A stretch of 64,000 bases of DNA from Guyanagaster necrorhizus (taxonomy: Eukaryota; Basidiomycota; Agaricomycetes; Agaricales; Physalacriaceae): assembly GCF_019112545.1 (NCBI RefSeq), contig NW_025064896.1, positions 377,309-441,308 on the forward strand, written 5' to 3'. Both the position numbers and the translations under genes were made by a program. Below, piece by piece: positions 47,346 through 59,603 of the stretch; the stretch's first letter is position 1, and every line of letters starts with the position of its first letter. Below the pieces are notes generated by a model that was not told the origin of the DNA, made no database searches, and saw only the letters and a program-made list of their open reading frames with translations.

Positions 47346-49143
47346 CCTGAACATGGAGAGGGCATGTCAGCACTTGATCCTGTCAGTGGCAGTATACCTT
47401 TGTCTCATGGGTGACACTAGCCAGATGACATCTGTCCATAGTGTAGCTGCACCATCCTGGTACAGCTCTATAAAATCCTTCTGGCATGCCTCCTGTGCCT
47501 TTCTTGCCAGCTCTTGCTCATGCTCATGTATGTTGAATATGCTTTCCCATTCAAGAAGGGGATCCTTAACTCTCTTGTTGAGATCCTCCTCCTTATCCTT
47601 GTCATTCTGGTTGATGGTTTCACTCACATCTCTCTTAAGGAGGAAACTGTCATGCAGGTCATAAACCTCTGAGATGACTGTGCTGAGGCTGGCTGCTAGG
47701 CCTAGCATCATCAGGCTCAGGTCAAGGAGTAGACTCTCACTCAGGCTGCCTCTGCTACTCCTCGACTGCCTCTCTTTCTGCTCTCATTGCTATTGCTCTG
47801 TGATACCGATGAAAGTTTTGATAGAATCAAGATTAGAGGGAGAGAGCAGCAAAGTTCTCATCAAGGAACTGCCTAATGTCACTGGTAAAGTCAATACTTT
47901 CCTCATTTCCTCCAATGGTTCCTCAGTCTGCCAGTATGTCATTTTCCCAGATGGAGATATCATCAGTCTTAGTGATAGTATTGGTCCCATAGGATAACAG
48001 GCAGTCATCATTGAGGTCGAGTGATATTCATCAGTGAATGTCATCCATGTGGGTGACTCCCTTGGCTGACTCTGTCCAGGGATTGGGCTTAGTGGCAGGA
48101 GTGCTAGGTTCCCAGAATAGAGTGTCAGGTATGCTGTTGGTGGTGGTTTCAATGAGCATACTGGTTCTGAAGCTCTCAGAGCCTCTCCTTCAGTCTGCCA
48201 TGTCTCATGCTCAGAGGTACTGCCCAAAGAGGGTATTCTCCCTCATGGTCTCATACTCAATGTGTGTCTGCTCCTGAATATACTCAGTAAGGGTGTCAGC
48301 ATGTTGAGCTTTGTCCTCTGGAGGGAGGACCAGGTCAGTGATGCTGGTTTATTGTGCTGCACATAATGGTGTTTATATGTGGCCTGTTCTGCTTGCAGCA
48401 TAGCTAGCTGTGTGCTGCTCCAATCTGTCTGCTTCTTGAGCAGCAGCATGCCAATACTGGTGCTTGTCACTGTCATCATTAAAGTAGAGGTCACTGTTGA
48501 CCTCTGTTCTGTAGTCAGTGCTTCTACTTTGTACTAATGTGGCATGTCAGAATCTGGAGCCTCTGGTATTTCTGGCCTCTCAAGCCACCCATATGGCATC
48601 AAAAGAGTCTCTAGTATGGCATCCAATGCCAGGGCTAGAGATGAGGGTTGCTGTCCTTATTGCAGAGACATTGTGCTCAGAGGACAGAATAGGGGTGTCA
48701 GGTCTGGATTGTTGAAACCCTGTAGCCCAAAGGTTTCCAGGGTCTTGGATGACTGCTGTTGGAGGTCATGGGGGGTACTGGTGCTGCTGCTGCTTCTCTT
48801 TCCCAGAATGCCCTTCAGTCAGACTCCCAGAGACAGTTTCAGGTATGGATCCTTCTGTAGGTCAGAAGGACTGTCAGGCAGAGACAGGAATGTCATGGAG
48901 AGAGAGGTCTGGTGTGACATTGTGGAGAATTTATCAGATATGTTGGAACTCTTGATAATATCAGATAATCCAAGCAGTAACTGATTGGTATCCACAGCAC
49001 AGCTGTATAATCACCAATAAGCCTATCAATGTTCTGATGATGAAAGCAAAGAGTTCAAAGAACTCATGGGTAAAGTTCAGGTCTGAGGGATTATGCACAG
49101 GGGGCATTCAGTTTCTCAGCACAGTTGGGCTTGAGAAAGGGAA
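47346..49143 (-). pseudogene. Chromovirus D pre-gag coding region
   Basis: Minus frames 48494-48243, 48227-47790 and 47711-47367 are relatively long for this block. The last has an acidic coiled-coil-like stretch (INQNDKDKEEDLNKRVKD) and the part alignable to element C described at 35164. No known domain was recognised. Confidence 0.5.
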
Positions 49144-49163
49144 GCTAGAAGCTTCAAGCTAAT
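49144..49163 (-). promoter_or_regulatory. Putative self-priming primer binding site of chromovirus D
   Basis: On the minus strand ATTAGCTTGAAGCTTC follows the 5' LTR. TTAGCTTGAAGCT is the reverse complement of AGCTTCAAGCTAA found in its 3' LTR (39442-39974). The 5' LTR copy reads AGCTTTGAGCTAA, and both forms derive from TTCGAG by CpG decay. Confidence 0.65.
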
Positions 49164-49696
49164 TGTTAAGCCCAAATTCCATGTGATCAATAATACATGA
49201 TAAACTGACACAACCTCACACTTCAGGTTAAATGTCAGAGTCCACCTGATGTGTTTGATGGTGCTGTGTTATCAAGACATTGCAGATCACTTGAGATAAG
49301 ATAGTGAAAGAATAAACTTTAGCTCAAAGCTGGAGTTATTACAGCAAGAGCTACACTATTTATATACTAATCATTATCTGTTCTAAAGATATAACTATCT
49401 AATTGTTCATTCTGGTGCTGTAGAGCATTTTGTCCAGTGTTGCCAAGCTACCTACAAAAGATTATTATCTGCTGTTGAGCTGTTACTGCTGTTACTGCTG
49501 CACAATGACAAAAGAGGGTATTCTGTCATTGTGCTGCTATGAGGCTTCACAGCAGCACAGTAGAACCTGGGCTGGACTGCTGACTAAGCCTTCCCATGGT
49601 TCTAAGTGCTAGTTAGGTGCTCTGACTAAGCAGAAATAGGAGTCAATTCCTGAATGAATTAAGTAAAAAGAAAAGAAAATAGAAAAAATTATAACA
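49164..49696 (-). repeat. Chromovirus D 5' LTR
   Basis: 533 bp partner of 39442-39974. Confidence 0.9.
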
Positions 49697-52662
49697 GAAA
49701 GAAAGGGAAAACATTTAAAGAAATGGTGCTGGAGTGGGCACAGGACTACTGTGACTTGTTTGACAAGGAAAATTTTGATGAACTACCCAACTCAAAACTC
49801 TGAGACCATGCCATCAAATTAATCCCCAACACCAATGCTAACCTGAACTGCAAGGTATATTCATTAAGCAATAATAAACAATAAGAGCTCAACAAATTCC
49901 TGAAAGAAAATCTCTCTAGTGGACAGATCTGGCCATCAAGATCTCTGATGGCTTCCCCCTTCTTCTTTGTCAAAAAAAAGGATGGCAAACTCCAACCAGT
50001 ACAGGATTACTAGAAGTTTAATGAGATGATGATCAAAAACTGTTATCTGCTTCCATTAATCTCAGAACTCATGGACAAACTCTGGAGTGCCTGATACTAC
50101 ACTAAATTAGACATCTGCTGGGATTATAATAATGTATGGATCAAGGAAGGTGATGAATAGAAAGCTGCCTTCTGTACTAATCAGAGACTATTCAAACCAA
50201 TGGTCATGTTCTTTAGCCTTACCAACTTGCTGGCAACCTTCCAGTGGATGATAAATGATATCTTCAAAGATCTCATTGCCACTGGTAAGATCACCATTTA
50301 TCTGGATGACATCCTTATCATGTCTAAAACCAGAGAAGAACATCGAAGGATAGTCTGATAGGTGTTAGCCTTTATGAGAAACTATCATCTTTTTCTCAAG
50401 GCTAAGAAATGCAAATTCAAAGTACTCAAAACTGAGTACCTCAGGGTCATCATCAGCAAAAGAAGCATCTGGATGGACTCTGTCAAGATAGCAGAGGTGA
50501 CAGAGTGGCCAGAGCTGACTAAGAAGAAGGAATTACAATCCTTTCTCAGCTTCACCAACTTCTACCAGCAATTCATTCATGACTACAGCAAGGTAGTTTG
50601 GCTAATGACACAGTTGACCAGTAATGCCCTATAGACCTGGGGCTTCTCTCAACAATCAGTGTTCAATGATCTTAAATGATGACTGGCTAAAGATGTTGTT
50701 CTTGCTATCTCTATCCAGGAAGAGAAGTTCCATATCAAGGCCAACTCCAGTGAAGGCACTATTGGTGCTATTCTCTCTCAGAAATAGGACAGAAAATGGA
50801 GACTGGTTGCATTCTTATCAAAAGCATTGATGACCACAGAATGCACCTACAAAATCTATAACAAGGAGCTGTTAGCAATAATACTCACCTTAGCCAAATG
50901 GCAACATTATTTAATCAGATTAGTCCAGACTTTCAAAGTCTGAACTGATCATCAAAACCTCCAATACTTCTGTCTGCCCCAAAAACTAAATCATCAACAA
51001 GTCTGATGGGTAATGGAGCTATCCAAGTATGAATATACACTGCACTATAAAGCTAGTACCACTAATAGGAAGGTGGATTTACTCAGCAGAAGGGCAGACC
51101 ATGACCAAGGAGGAAATAATAATAAAGAAGTCTTCCTACTGAAACCTGAACACTTCTATGCAATGATTATGCCTACTGAGAAAGAGGTCCATAAACACAT
51201 CAAGAATGCAACATGAGATGCCCACATGTGGAATCAGTGGGTGGCCCCCTCTCTCAATCACAAATGAGAAATAACGAAGGAAGGAGGGATGATCCATTAT
51301 GATGGACAGATTTACATCTCTTGGGATCAGACCCTCTGTAGTGAGATTATTGCCACACACCATGATCATGCAACTGCTGGACACTCAGACATTGCCAAGA
51401 CCAAGGAATTGGTCCTGCAGGAGTACTGGTGGCCCAAGATGAGTGTAGACATTAAACAATATATCAAAGCCTGTGATATATGCCAGAGATGAAAAGCATC
51501 AACACATATTTGGGCTGCTCTGCTCCACCCCAATGAGATACCATATATACCATGGGTCTATATCTCCATAGACATGATCACTGGGTTACCAAAGAGCAAT
51601 AGCTATAATGCAATACTCATCATAGTTGATTGATTCTTAAAGGTGATCATACTGATTATATGTTCAACAGAGTTAATATCAGAAAGATGGGCCAAAATAT
51701 TACATGACAAAGTATATATAAAATATGGGATGGCCCAAGTTGTCCTATCAGATCAGAGCCTGCAATTTATCTTCAAATTTCTGAATGACCTCTACCACCT
51801 ATTAAATATCAAATGAAACACCTCCATAGCATACCATCTCCAGACTAATAGACAAACAGAGTGAGTGAATCAAGAAATCAAAAAATACCTTTGACTCTTC
51901 ATCAATTACTGACAGGATGATTAGACAGAGTGGCTCACACTAGCTGCCTTTCAACATAATAACTGCATTCACTCAGCAATAGAAAAATCCCTTTTTTTTG
52001 TCAACTTTGGCTGATATGCAAATGTCACCCAAACAACTCACATGCAAACCTCCACACTGGCCTCCTCTGATTTTGCCACTACAATAGTAAAGATCCATGA
52101 CAAAACCCAAATGGTGTTAGAATATGCTGCAAAAACTATGAAAAAGCATTATGACACTCATCACTGACCTGCACACTCTTATAATATAGCCAACAAAGTG
52201 TGGTTAGACACTACAAACCTGCACTTACCACAGCCAAAACAGAAACTTTCCAACAAGCAAACTGGACCATTCATGATTACTGCTAAGATAGGAGCCTCTG
52301 TTTATTGGCTATGCCTCTCAACACACTGGAAGGTCTATGATGTTTTTAACAAAGTACTGCTTATACCTTATGTCAAACCTGCATTCCCAAACCAACAGCA
52401 ATCTTCTCTGCCACCCCCAGATCTTATTGATGATGAGGAACACTACAAAATCAAACAGATACTGGACCATAAATTATGAAAAGTCAGGGCAAAAGGAGGC
52501 AGAATGACCACAACCATTGACTACCTGGTCAGTTGGAAGGGCTACAGATCAGAATCAAATCAATGGGTCAATGAAAAGTGCATGAATGCAGTGAATGCAA
52601 TACAGGAGTATGAATTATCTCTAAACTAAGCTATTAGGACAATGATCTTAAGGAGAGGATAA
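49697..52662 (+). pseudogene. Chromovirus C pol: RT, RNase H, integrase, chromodomain
   Basis: Continuation of C beyond D. The RT leader DLFDKENFDELP begins near 49757; [19 protein letters not shown] and the intact catalytic ITIYLDDILIMS lie near 49960-50330. RNase H follows at ~50.7-51.0 kb. The integrase zinc end (KACDICQR) is near 51480, and the core has SIDMITGLP and LSDQS-QF. Chromodomain YLVSWKGYRSESNQWVNEK lies at ~52.53 kb. Numerous TGA and TAG stops. Purine tract AAGGAGAGGATAA. Confidence 0.8.
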
Positions 52663-53129
52663 TATTATGATTTTTTCATCTTTACCCTGTTTCTCTATGA
52701 GTAATCCCTATTTATGATTAGTCAGAGCACCTAGATCAGCACTTAAGACCATGAGACTGAGCTTAGTCATCACAAGCCTAGTTGGTCATTATCTTTCAAC
52801 ATAACAGCACTGCCTGACAATGCACAATAAACCTTTTATGTATAGTAGTATTGTCCAAAGACATTAGACACAAAGGACTTGACAACATACAATAGGAAGT
52901 AGTATAATTAGACACAACTTGTATAGTATTTAAGACAGCTTGCTCTCACTGGTAAAACCCAGCTTTGAGCTAAAGTTTATCTTCATACCATTTCACTCTC
53001 AAGCCAGTCATAAGGCCTTGCTGCACTATGACTAATATTTACATTAGTGGACTCTAACATTTTCACTCAAAGTGTGAAGTGACTTCAGTTTATCATGTGT
53101 TTATAGTCATGTGCAACTTGAGTCTAACA
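52663..53129 (+). repeat. Chromovirus C 3' LTR
   Basis: 467 bp. The first bases read TATTATG, the TG end having mutated to TA. It ends GAGTCTAACA. Confidence 0.88.
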
Positions 53130-55725
53130 AGATGCTCTGACTAAGCATAAATAAGGGTTAATCAAGAAAGAAAAAGAAAAAATTATAACATTACCTCTCT
53201 CTTAAGACTATCATTCTAATAGATCATTGTAGGGAGAGTTCATAATCATGTATGGTGGTGTTGGTGTTCATATGTTATTCATTGACCTATTGATTGGATT
53301 CAAGGCTATAGCCCTTCCAACTAATGAGATAGTTGACTGTGATGTGAGTTCTGCCTCTATATATGCATACTTTGCAGAGTCTATGACTGAGAACTTGGTC
53401 AATTTCATATTGTTCCTTATTGTTGATCAGTTTGGATGCTGGTGGAGATGGTCATTCCTAGTTAAAGAATGCTAGAGTGATGAATGAAGTGAGGAGTGAT
53501 TCACTGAAGACATTATAAATTTTCCAATTGACCAGTAGTCAGAGTTTATAGGCAGAGGAGCCAATCTTGATGACAATGGGAAATGGCCCAGTGCATTTAT
53601 CAGTCAGCTTTTGTTTTAGATGAGATAAGTGAAGGTTGGTTATATCTAATCAAACCTTGTCATGCACCATATAGAAATGGGTGGGACTGCAATATTGTCA
53701 TATTGCTTTTTTATAGATGTTGCCATCTTTTTAAGGGTAGCATGCATTTCATTGTGGATCTTGGCCATTGTTGCAGTGAAATCAGAGGAGGCAGATGTTG
53801 TAGTATGGAATTGTTCTATGTGGAAGACATTTAGGTGATGACCATGATTCATAGAAAAGGGAGTCTTTCCAGTGGTAGAATGAACATAGTTGTTGTATTG
53901 GAAAGCAGCTAAGGCCAGCCACTCTACTCAGTCATTCTGTCGATAATTGATGAATAATCAGAGATATTTCTTGATTTTCTAGTTGATTCACTCCATCTGT
54001 CTATCAGTTTGGAGATGATATGTGGTGGATGTTCAGAAGATAATACAAGTTGTTGAGGGATTTTAAGATGAATTGTGAGCTCCAATTGGAAATAACAACT
54101 TGTGACATACCATACTTGGCATAAACTTTGTCATGGAGAATTTTGGCCCATTTTTCTAACATCAGCTCCATTGAGCATGTGACCAAGATGATTGCCTTAG
54201 AGAAGCAATCAACAGTTACTAGTATAGTATCATAACTATTGCAATTGAATAGTCTAGTGATCATATCCACCAAGATGTAGATCTATGGTGCTTGAGAGAT
54301 CTCATTTGGGTGGAGTGGCACTATATGTGATTGAGTTGATGCCTTCCCTCATTAGCATGTTTCACATCCCTTTACATAGTGCTCTATGTCTTGGCCCATT
54401 TTTAGCCATCAATATTTCTGCAGTATGAGTTTCTTGGTTTTAGCAATTTTCAAGTGTCCTGCCATGATATGATCATGGCAGGTGGCAATGATCTCTCCTT
54501 GGAGTTGCTGATTCTGTGGGATATAGATTCATCTATCATAACAGATCAGTCCTCCCTCTTTTATCATTCCTTGTTTGTGATTCAGGAATGAGGCCATGCA
54601 TTAGTTCCATTTGCTATTATTCCATGTCACACTCTTGATTCACTTGTGGATATCCTCTTCTGTTGGCATTATCATTGCCTGAAAGTATTCAGGCTTTAAT
54701 AACACCATTCTCTCATTGTCATCACTCCTCTGATTGTGATTAGCTCATCAGCTGAGCAGATCTGCCTTTTTATTTGTGATGCCTGCTTTATAGTGGAGTG
54801 TATAATCATATTTAGAGAGTTATATAATTCAGCATGCCTGTCACCAATTGAGTTTTTGGAGGAGTCAGAAGTATTAAAGGTTCTGGTGATTGGTTCAGAT
54901 CTCAAAGATCTATACTGCTCCAATCAGATAGTGGCACCATTCTAACAGAGCAAGTATAATTGCCAAGAGTTTCTTATCATAAATCTTGTAGTTGTATTCT
55001 ATGATAGTGAGTGTCTTGGAGAAGAAGGCTATTGGTCACTATTTTCTGTCTTGCTTCTGTGAGAGTATCACACTGACCACTCCTTCACTTGAGTTGGTCT
55101 CTACTCTGAATTTCCTGTCCTGTGTTAGTATTGCTAGGATGACATTCTCAGCAAATCATCATTTAAGATCATTGAATATAGTTTGCTGGGAGTGTCTCCA
55201 ACTCCATAGAGCATTGCTGGTTAATTGCATCATTAGGCAAACAATCTTGCTGTAGTCCTGAATGAACTGATGGTAGAAATTAGTGAATTCTAAAAAGAAT
55301 TATAATTTCTTTTTCTTTATTGGCACTAGCCACTCTGTCATTCTGGCCACCTTTACCAGGTCTATTTATATACCTTCTTCACTGATGATTGCTCTGAGAT
55401 ATTTCATTTCTAGGACTTTAAACTCATACTTCTCTGCTTTGAGAAAGAGTTTGTGCTTTTTCATCAGCATAAGTACCTGCCATACCAGTTATCAGTGTTC
55501 TTCATGGTTCCACAATATAATAAGAATGTTGTCAAGGTAGATTGTGACCTTTCTGGTGATGATGAGATCTTTGAATATATTATTCATCATCCATTGAAAG
55601 GTTGCTGGTAAGTTTGTCAACCTGAAGAATATGACTGTCAGCTTAAACAGTCTTTGGTTGATTCAGAAGGCAGCCTTCCATTTGTTGCTCTCCTTGATTT
55701 GTATATTATTGTACCCTCACCTGAT
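53130..55725 (-). mobile_element. Element E: end of 3' LTR and chromovirus pol relic
   Basis: 53130-53190 completes the LTR begun at 34277; a purine-tract complement (TTACCTCTCTCTTAAG) follows. Minus-strand integrase (54273-54004: DMITRLFNCNSYDTI) and RNase H/RT (~54.7-55.6 kb) follow, the polymerase motif reading YLDN. At 55726 it is cut by the LTR of element G, and no resumption is seen in the window. Confidence 0.75.
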
Positions 55726-56172
55726 TGTTAGATCCAAGCATCACATGAGCAAAACCATGTGATAAACAAAAGCTACCTCACACTTTGGATAGTCATCTGA
55801 GTTCACTGATGTGATTTGTGGTTGATGTGTCACAAGGCCAAGGGTTTGGCTCGAGAGTAGAATAGTATGAATAAACTTTAGCTTGAAGCTGGGGATTACC
55901 CAGCAAGTGAGCCTTCTTAAATACAATTTGTAGTCTACTATTAATACTCCATGCTTATTGTGTGTCCATCTGTCCTTGGAGCTCATTGTCCTTAAGTATC
56001 ATTACCATATATAAAAGGCTGATTGTGCATTTGTTGCAGGTTGTTGGTTGCATTGAAGAACCATGATGAAGTCAGCTTATTGTGATGACAAAGCTTTCCA
56101 TGGTCCTAAGTGCTTTGTATTTTGATGCCTTGACTAAGCATAAAATAGAGGTTTGATAGAAAAATCATAACA
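55726..56172 (-). repeat. Element G 3' LTR
   Basis: 447 bp, TGTTAGATCCAAGC to AAATCATAACA, followed by a purine-tract complement (TTACCTCCTTATTAAG) that starts the minus-strand pol of G. It retains one CpG (GGCTCGAG). Confidence 0.8.
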
Positions 56173-59100
56173 TTACCTCCTTATTAAGACCATCATTCTG
56201 ATGGTTTAATTTAGAGATAATTCATAGTTATGAATGGTCTCATCAGCATTTATTGCCTTTTTGTTTACCCATTGGTTTGACTCTGATCCATATCCTTTCC
56301 AACTAATCAGGTAATTGACCATAGTTGTCATCTCCCTTCCTTTTGCTTTGACTTTTTACAATTTATAGTTGAGGACTTGGTTGACTTTGTAATGTTCTTC
56401 ATCATTGATGAGGTCCAGGGGAGGTGGTGGTGGTTTTTGTTGGTTGGGAAATGTGGGTGTAACATAAGGTGTCAATAATGCTTTATTAAAGATGTCATGT
56501 ATTTTTCAGGTCACTGAGAGGTGCAGCTTATAAGCACTTGCACTGACCTTGGTAATAATGCTGAATGGCCCTGTCTGCTTGTCAGTGAGTTTGTGCTTGA
56601 GGCATGGCAGATGGAGGTTGGTGGTGTCAAGCCAGACCTTGTTGTTGGCTTGGTATATGTGAGCCAGCCAGCAGTGTTTGTTATACTGTTTTGTCATAGT
56701 GGCTGCAGCTTTTTCAAGGGTGTTTTTTGTTTCTGTATGGATGGCTTTCATCATTGTGGCAAAGTCTACTGAGGCTGGCATAGTTGTGTGGTGATGTTCA
56801 GTCTGCACAATATTTAGATGCCTCCTATAGTTAACAAAGAAGGGTGTTTTTCCTATCGCTGAGAGTATGTGGTTGTTCTGTTGAAAGGCAGCAAGCACTA
56901 GCCATTTGGCCCAATCATCTTAGTGGTAATTAATGAAAAGGTGAAGGTACTTTTCCACTTTCTGATTCACATGTTCAATCTGCCCATCTGTTTGAGGGTG
57001 GTATGCAGTGGAGGTGTTCTATTTGATGTTTAAGAGGTGATAGAGATCATCTAGAAACTTTGAAATGAACTGAGGTCCTCTGTCTGAGATGACCACTTGA
57101 GGCATGCCATACTTGGCATAAATCTCATCATGAAGGATCTTTGTCCATCCTTCAGATGTTAGTTCGGTTGAACATGCAATCAGGATGATCACTTTTGAGA
57201 AGCAATTAATGATGACAATGATGGCATCATAACTGTTATATTCAGAGAGTCCAGTGATCATGTCAATGGAGATGTGGGTCTATAGTGATGAAGGGCCTTC
57301 ATTTGGATGGAGAGGAGCTGCATAAAATTGTGTCGAGGACTTTCCTTGTTGACAGGCCTTACAAGCTTTGATGTATTGGGTAATGTCAGTGCCTAACTTT
57401 GGCCACCAATATTCACAGAGCACCAGCTTCTTGGTTTTGATAATGCCAAAGTGCCCAGCAGTGGTGTGATCATGATGCATCTCGATGATCTTGCCCTGCA
57501 GTCCTGGGTCCCAGGGAATATAGATCCTCTCATCATAATAGATCAGTCCCCCTTCCTTTGTCATTTCCCATTCATGATTCAAGAATGGGGCTACCCATTG
57601 ATCCCATTTATGGCTGTCACAGATGGCACTCTTGATTTGTTTGTGGATCTCCTTCTCTTTGGGCATGATCATGGCTTGAAAGTGTTCAGGGCACAACAGT
57701 ATTACACTCTTGTTATTGTTTCCACCTTGGTCATGATCTGCCCTCTGGCTTAGGAGGTCAGCCTTTTTATTTGCTGTCCTAGCTTTGTGGTGGAGAGTGT
57801 ATTGGTATTGGCTGAGTTCCATTACCCATCTGGCTTATCATCAGTTCAGCTTCTGAGATTGTCAGAAATACTAGAGATTTTGGTGGTCAGTCCAGATTTT
57901 GAAGATTTCAACAGTACCTATCAAGTAGTGCTGCCATTCTTCTAATGTGAGCATGATGGCAAGCAATTCTTTGTCATAGATTTCATAATTCTGCTTCATT
58001 ATTGTCAAGGCTTTAGGGAGAAATGCAACTGGTCACCATTTTCCCTCTTGTTCCTGGGAGAGTACAGTGCTGATGGTGCCTTTACTTGAATCTGCCTCCA
58101 CTCAGAATTTCCTCTCCTGTGTTGGGATTGCAAGTATGATGTCCTCTGTTAGCCATCTTTTTAGATCATTGAAGGCTGACTGTTGGGATAGCCCCTATCG
58201 CCATGGGGCATTTCCAGTGAGTTGAGTCATTAGTCAGACTACCTTGCTGTAGTTGTGGATAAATTGTTAGTAGAAATTGGTAAAGCCAAGGTGTTAGGCC
58301 CAAGCGTCACATGGACTGATACACGTGATAAACAGATGTTCCTTCGCACTTCGAGGAATCACCTGAGTTCACTTATATGTATATCCGAACGGTGTGACTC
58401 AAGGTCAATAGTAGACTCGAGGTAGAATGGTGTGAATAAACTTTAGCTCGAAGCTGGGGTATACCAGTGAGAGCTGTCGGTCTTAAATACTATACAGGTA
58501 TCGCTAAGAATACAACTACTTATTGTGTCGTTCTGTGTCCATGGTGCCCGTTGTCCTTGAGCACCGTTGTTGTACATAAGAGTAATTGTGCGTCGTCGAG
58601 CGTTGTTGTATCTGGGCGGCTCAGTTGTGCTTACTAAGCCTTTCCCATGGTCTCGTGTCCTGACTAAGCATAAATAGGGGCCAAGGAATAAGAAAAAAGG
58701 AAAAATCGTAACACAAGGAATGATTGAAGTTCCTTTTTCTTCATTGGTATCAGCCATTCAGTGACTCTGGCAACTTTGATGGGGTCCATGCATATACTCC
58801 CTTTGCTAATGATGACTCCAAGGTACTCAGTTTTGAGTATCTCAAATTCACACTTCTCCACTTTGAGGAATAATTTGTGCTTTCTCATCAGTGTCAACAC
58901 TTGTCAGACTATCCTTCAATGTTCTTCTTTCATCTTTGACATGATGAGGATGTCGTCAAGATATATGGTCACCTTCCCAGTGGTGATGAGATTTTTAAAG
59001 ATGTCATTCATCATCCATTGGAAAGTGGCAGAGGAGTTCGTGAGTCTGAAGAATATTACCATGAGTTCGAAAAGACCACAGTTGGTTTGAAAGGCTGCTT

Positions 59101-59603
59101 TCTACTTATCCCTCTCCTTGATCCATATGTTATTATATCCCCATCATACATCAAGTTTGGTGTAGTATCATACCCCCTGGAGTTTATCCATTAACTCCAA
59201 AATTAACAGTAGTGGATAATGGTTTTTGATCATCATCTTGTTTAGTTTGCAGTAGTCCTGTACTGGACAAAGCTTCCCATCCTTCTTTTTGATGAAGAAG
59301 AAGAGCAATGCCATGAGGGACTTGGAGGGTCAGATCCTCCCACTAGACAAGTTCTCATCAAGGAACTTGTCAAGTTCCTGTTGTTTGTTTACTTCTAGCA
59401 AGTAGATTTTGCAGTTGAGGTTTGCATTGGCATTTGGGATGAGCTCAATGGTGTAATTCCAGGGTTTGGGTACTGGCAACTTGTCAAAGCTCTCCTTCTC
59501 AAATAGATCTCAGAAGTTCTGAGCTCATTCTGAGACTATCTCTTTGAATGTTTTTATTTCCTTCTGCTCATTGGCCTTGGCAGCAAGGTTGTTGGCATGA
59601 TAG
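56173..59603 (-). mobile_element. Element G pol: chromodomain, integrase, RNase H, RT
   Basis: The best-kept pol in the window. The 180-codon integrase N-terminal frame 57822-57280 includes the zinc end (YIKACKACQQGK). The core 57261-57019 has DMITGLSEYNSYDAI and VVISDRGPQFISKF, then AYHPQTDGQIEHVNQ. The RT motif YLDD is intact (complement near 58950). CpG is retained at several places (GTTCGG, GTCGAGG, CTCGATG), more than in elements A or C, suggesting a younger age. Stops still occur. A solo LTR (58292-58713) splits RNase H from RT. Confidence 0.8.
58292..58713 (-). mobile_element. Young solo LTR with CpG retained
   Basis: 422 bp from TGTTAGGCCC to AAATCGTAACA with a perfect 5-bp duplication CAAGG (58287-58291 and 58714-58718). 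Unlike all other LTRs here it is rich in CpG (AAGCGTC, CTTCGCACTTCGAGG, GTCGTTC, GTCGTCGAGCG). It carries the undecayed core AGCTTCGAGCTAAAG (minus) downstream of TATTTAAG. It belongs to the D/E/G family. Confidence 0.92.

Larger units (their letters stand above)
39442..49696 (-). mobile_element. Chromovirus D (Ty3/gypsy), nested in chromovirus C
   Basis: 10,255 bp with two LTRs of identical length (533 bp, 39442-39974 and 49164-49696) and a perfect 5-bp duplication GAAAG (39437-39441 and 49697-49701). Coding strand is minus: primer site, pre-gag region, gag, protease, RT (YLDD), RNase H, integrase, chromodomain, purine tract. It contains its own insertion of ~1.8 kb (about 45570-47345). It interrupts C exactly between protease and RT. 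Confidence 0.92.
34681..53129 (+). mobile_element. Chromovirus C (Ty3/gypsy), full extent including nested element D
   Basis: LTRs 34681-35147 and 52663-53129 are both exactly 467 bp. Flanks AGATA/AGATG give the target duplication. Internal order is primer site, long pre-gag region, gag with CCHC knuckle, protease, [element D], RT, RNase H, integrase, chromodomain, purine tract. Removing 39442-49696 plus one GAAAG copy rejoins protease and RT. Without D the element would be about 8.2 kb. Confidence 0.9.

Noticed and set aside
49430..49612. 60-codon frame with a Tyr/Cys-rich stretch, also present at 39708
   Set aside because: It occurs at the same place in both LTRs of element D, so it is LTR sequence read by chance rather than a gene.
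54736..54945. Plus-strand frame over the minus-strand RNase H region
   Set aside because: Shadow of the degenerate element E pol on the other strand.
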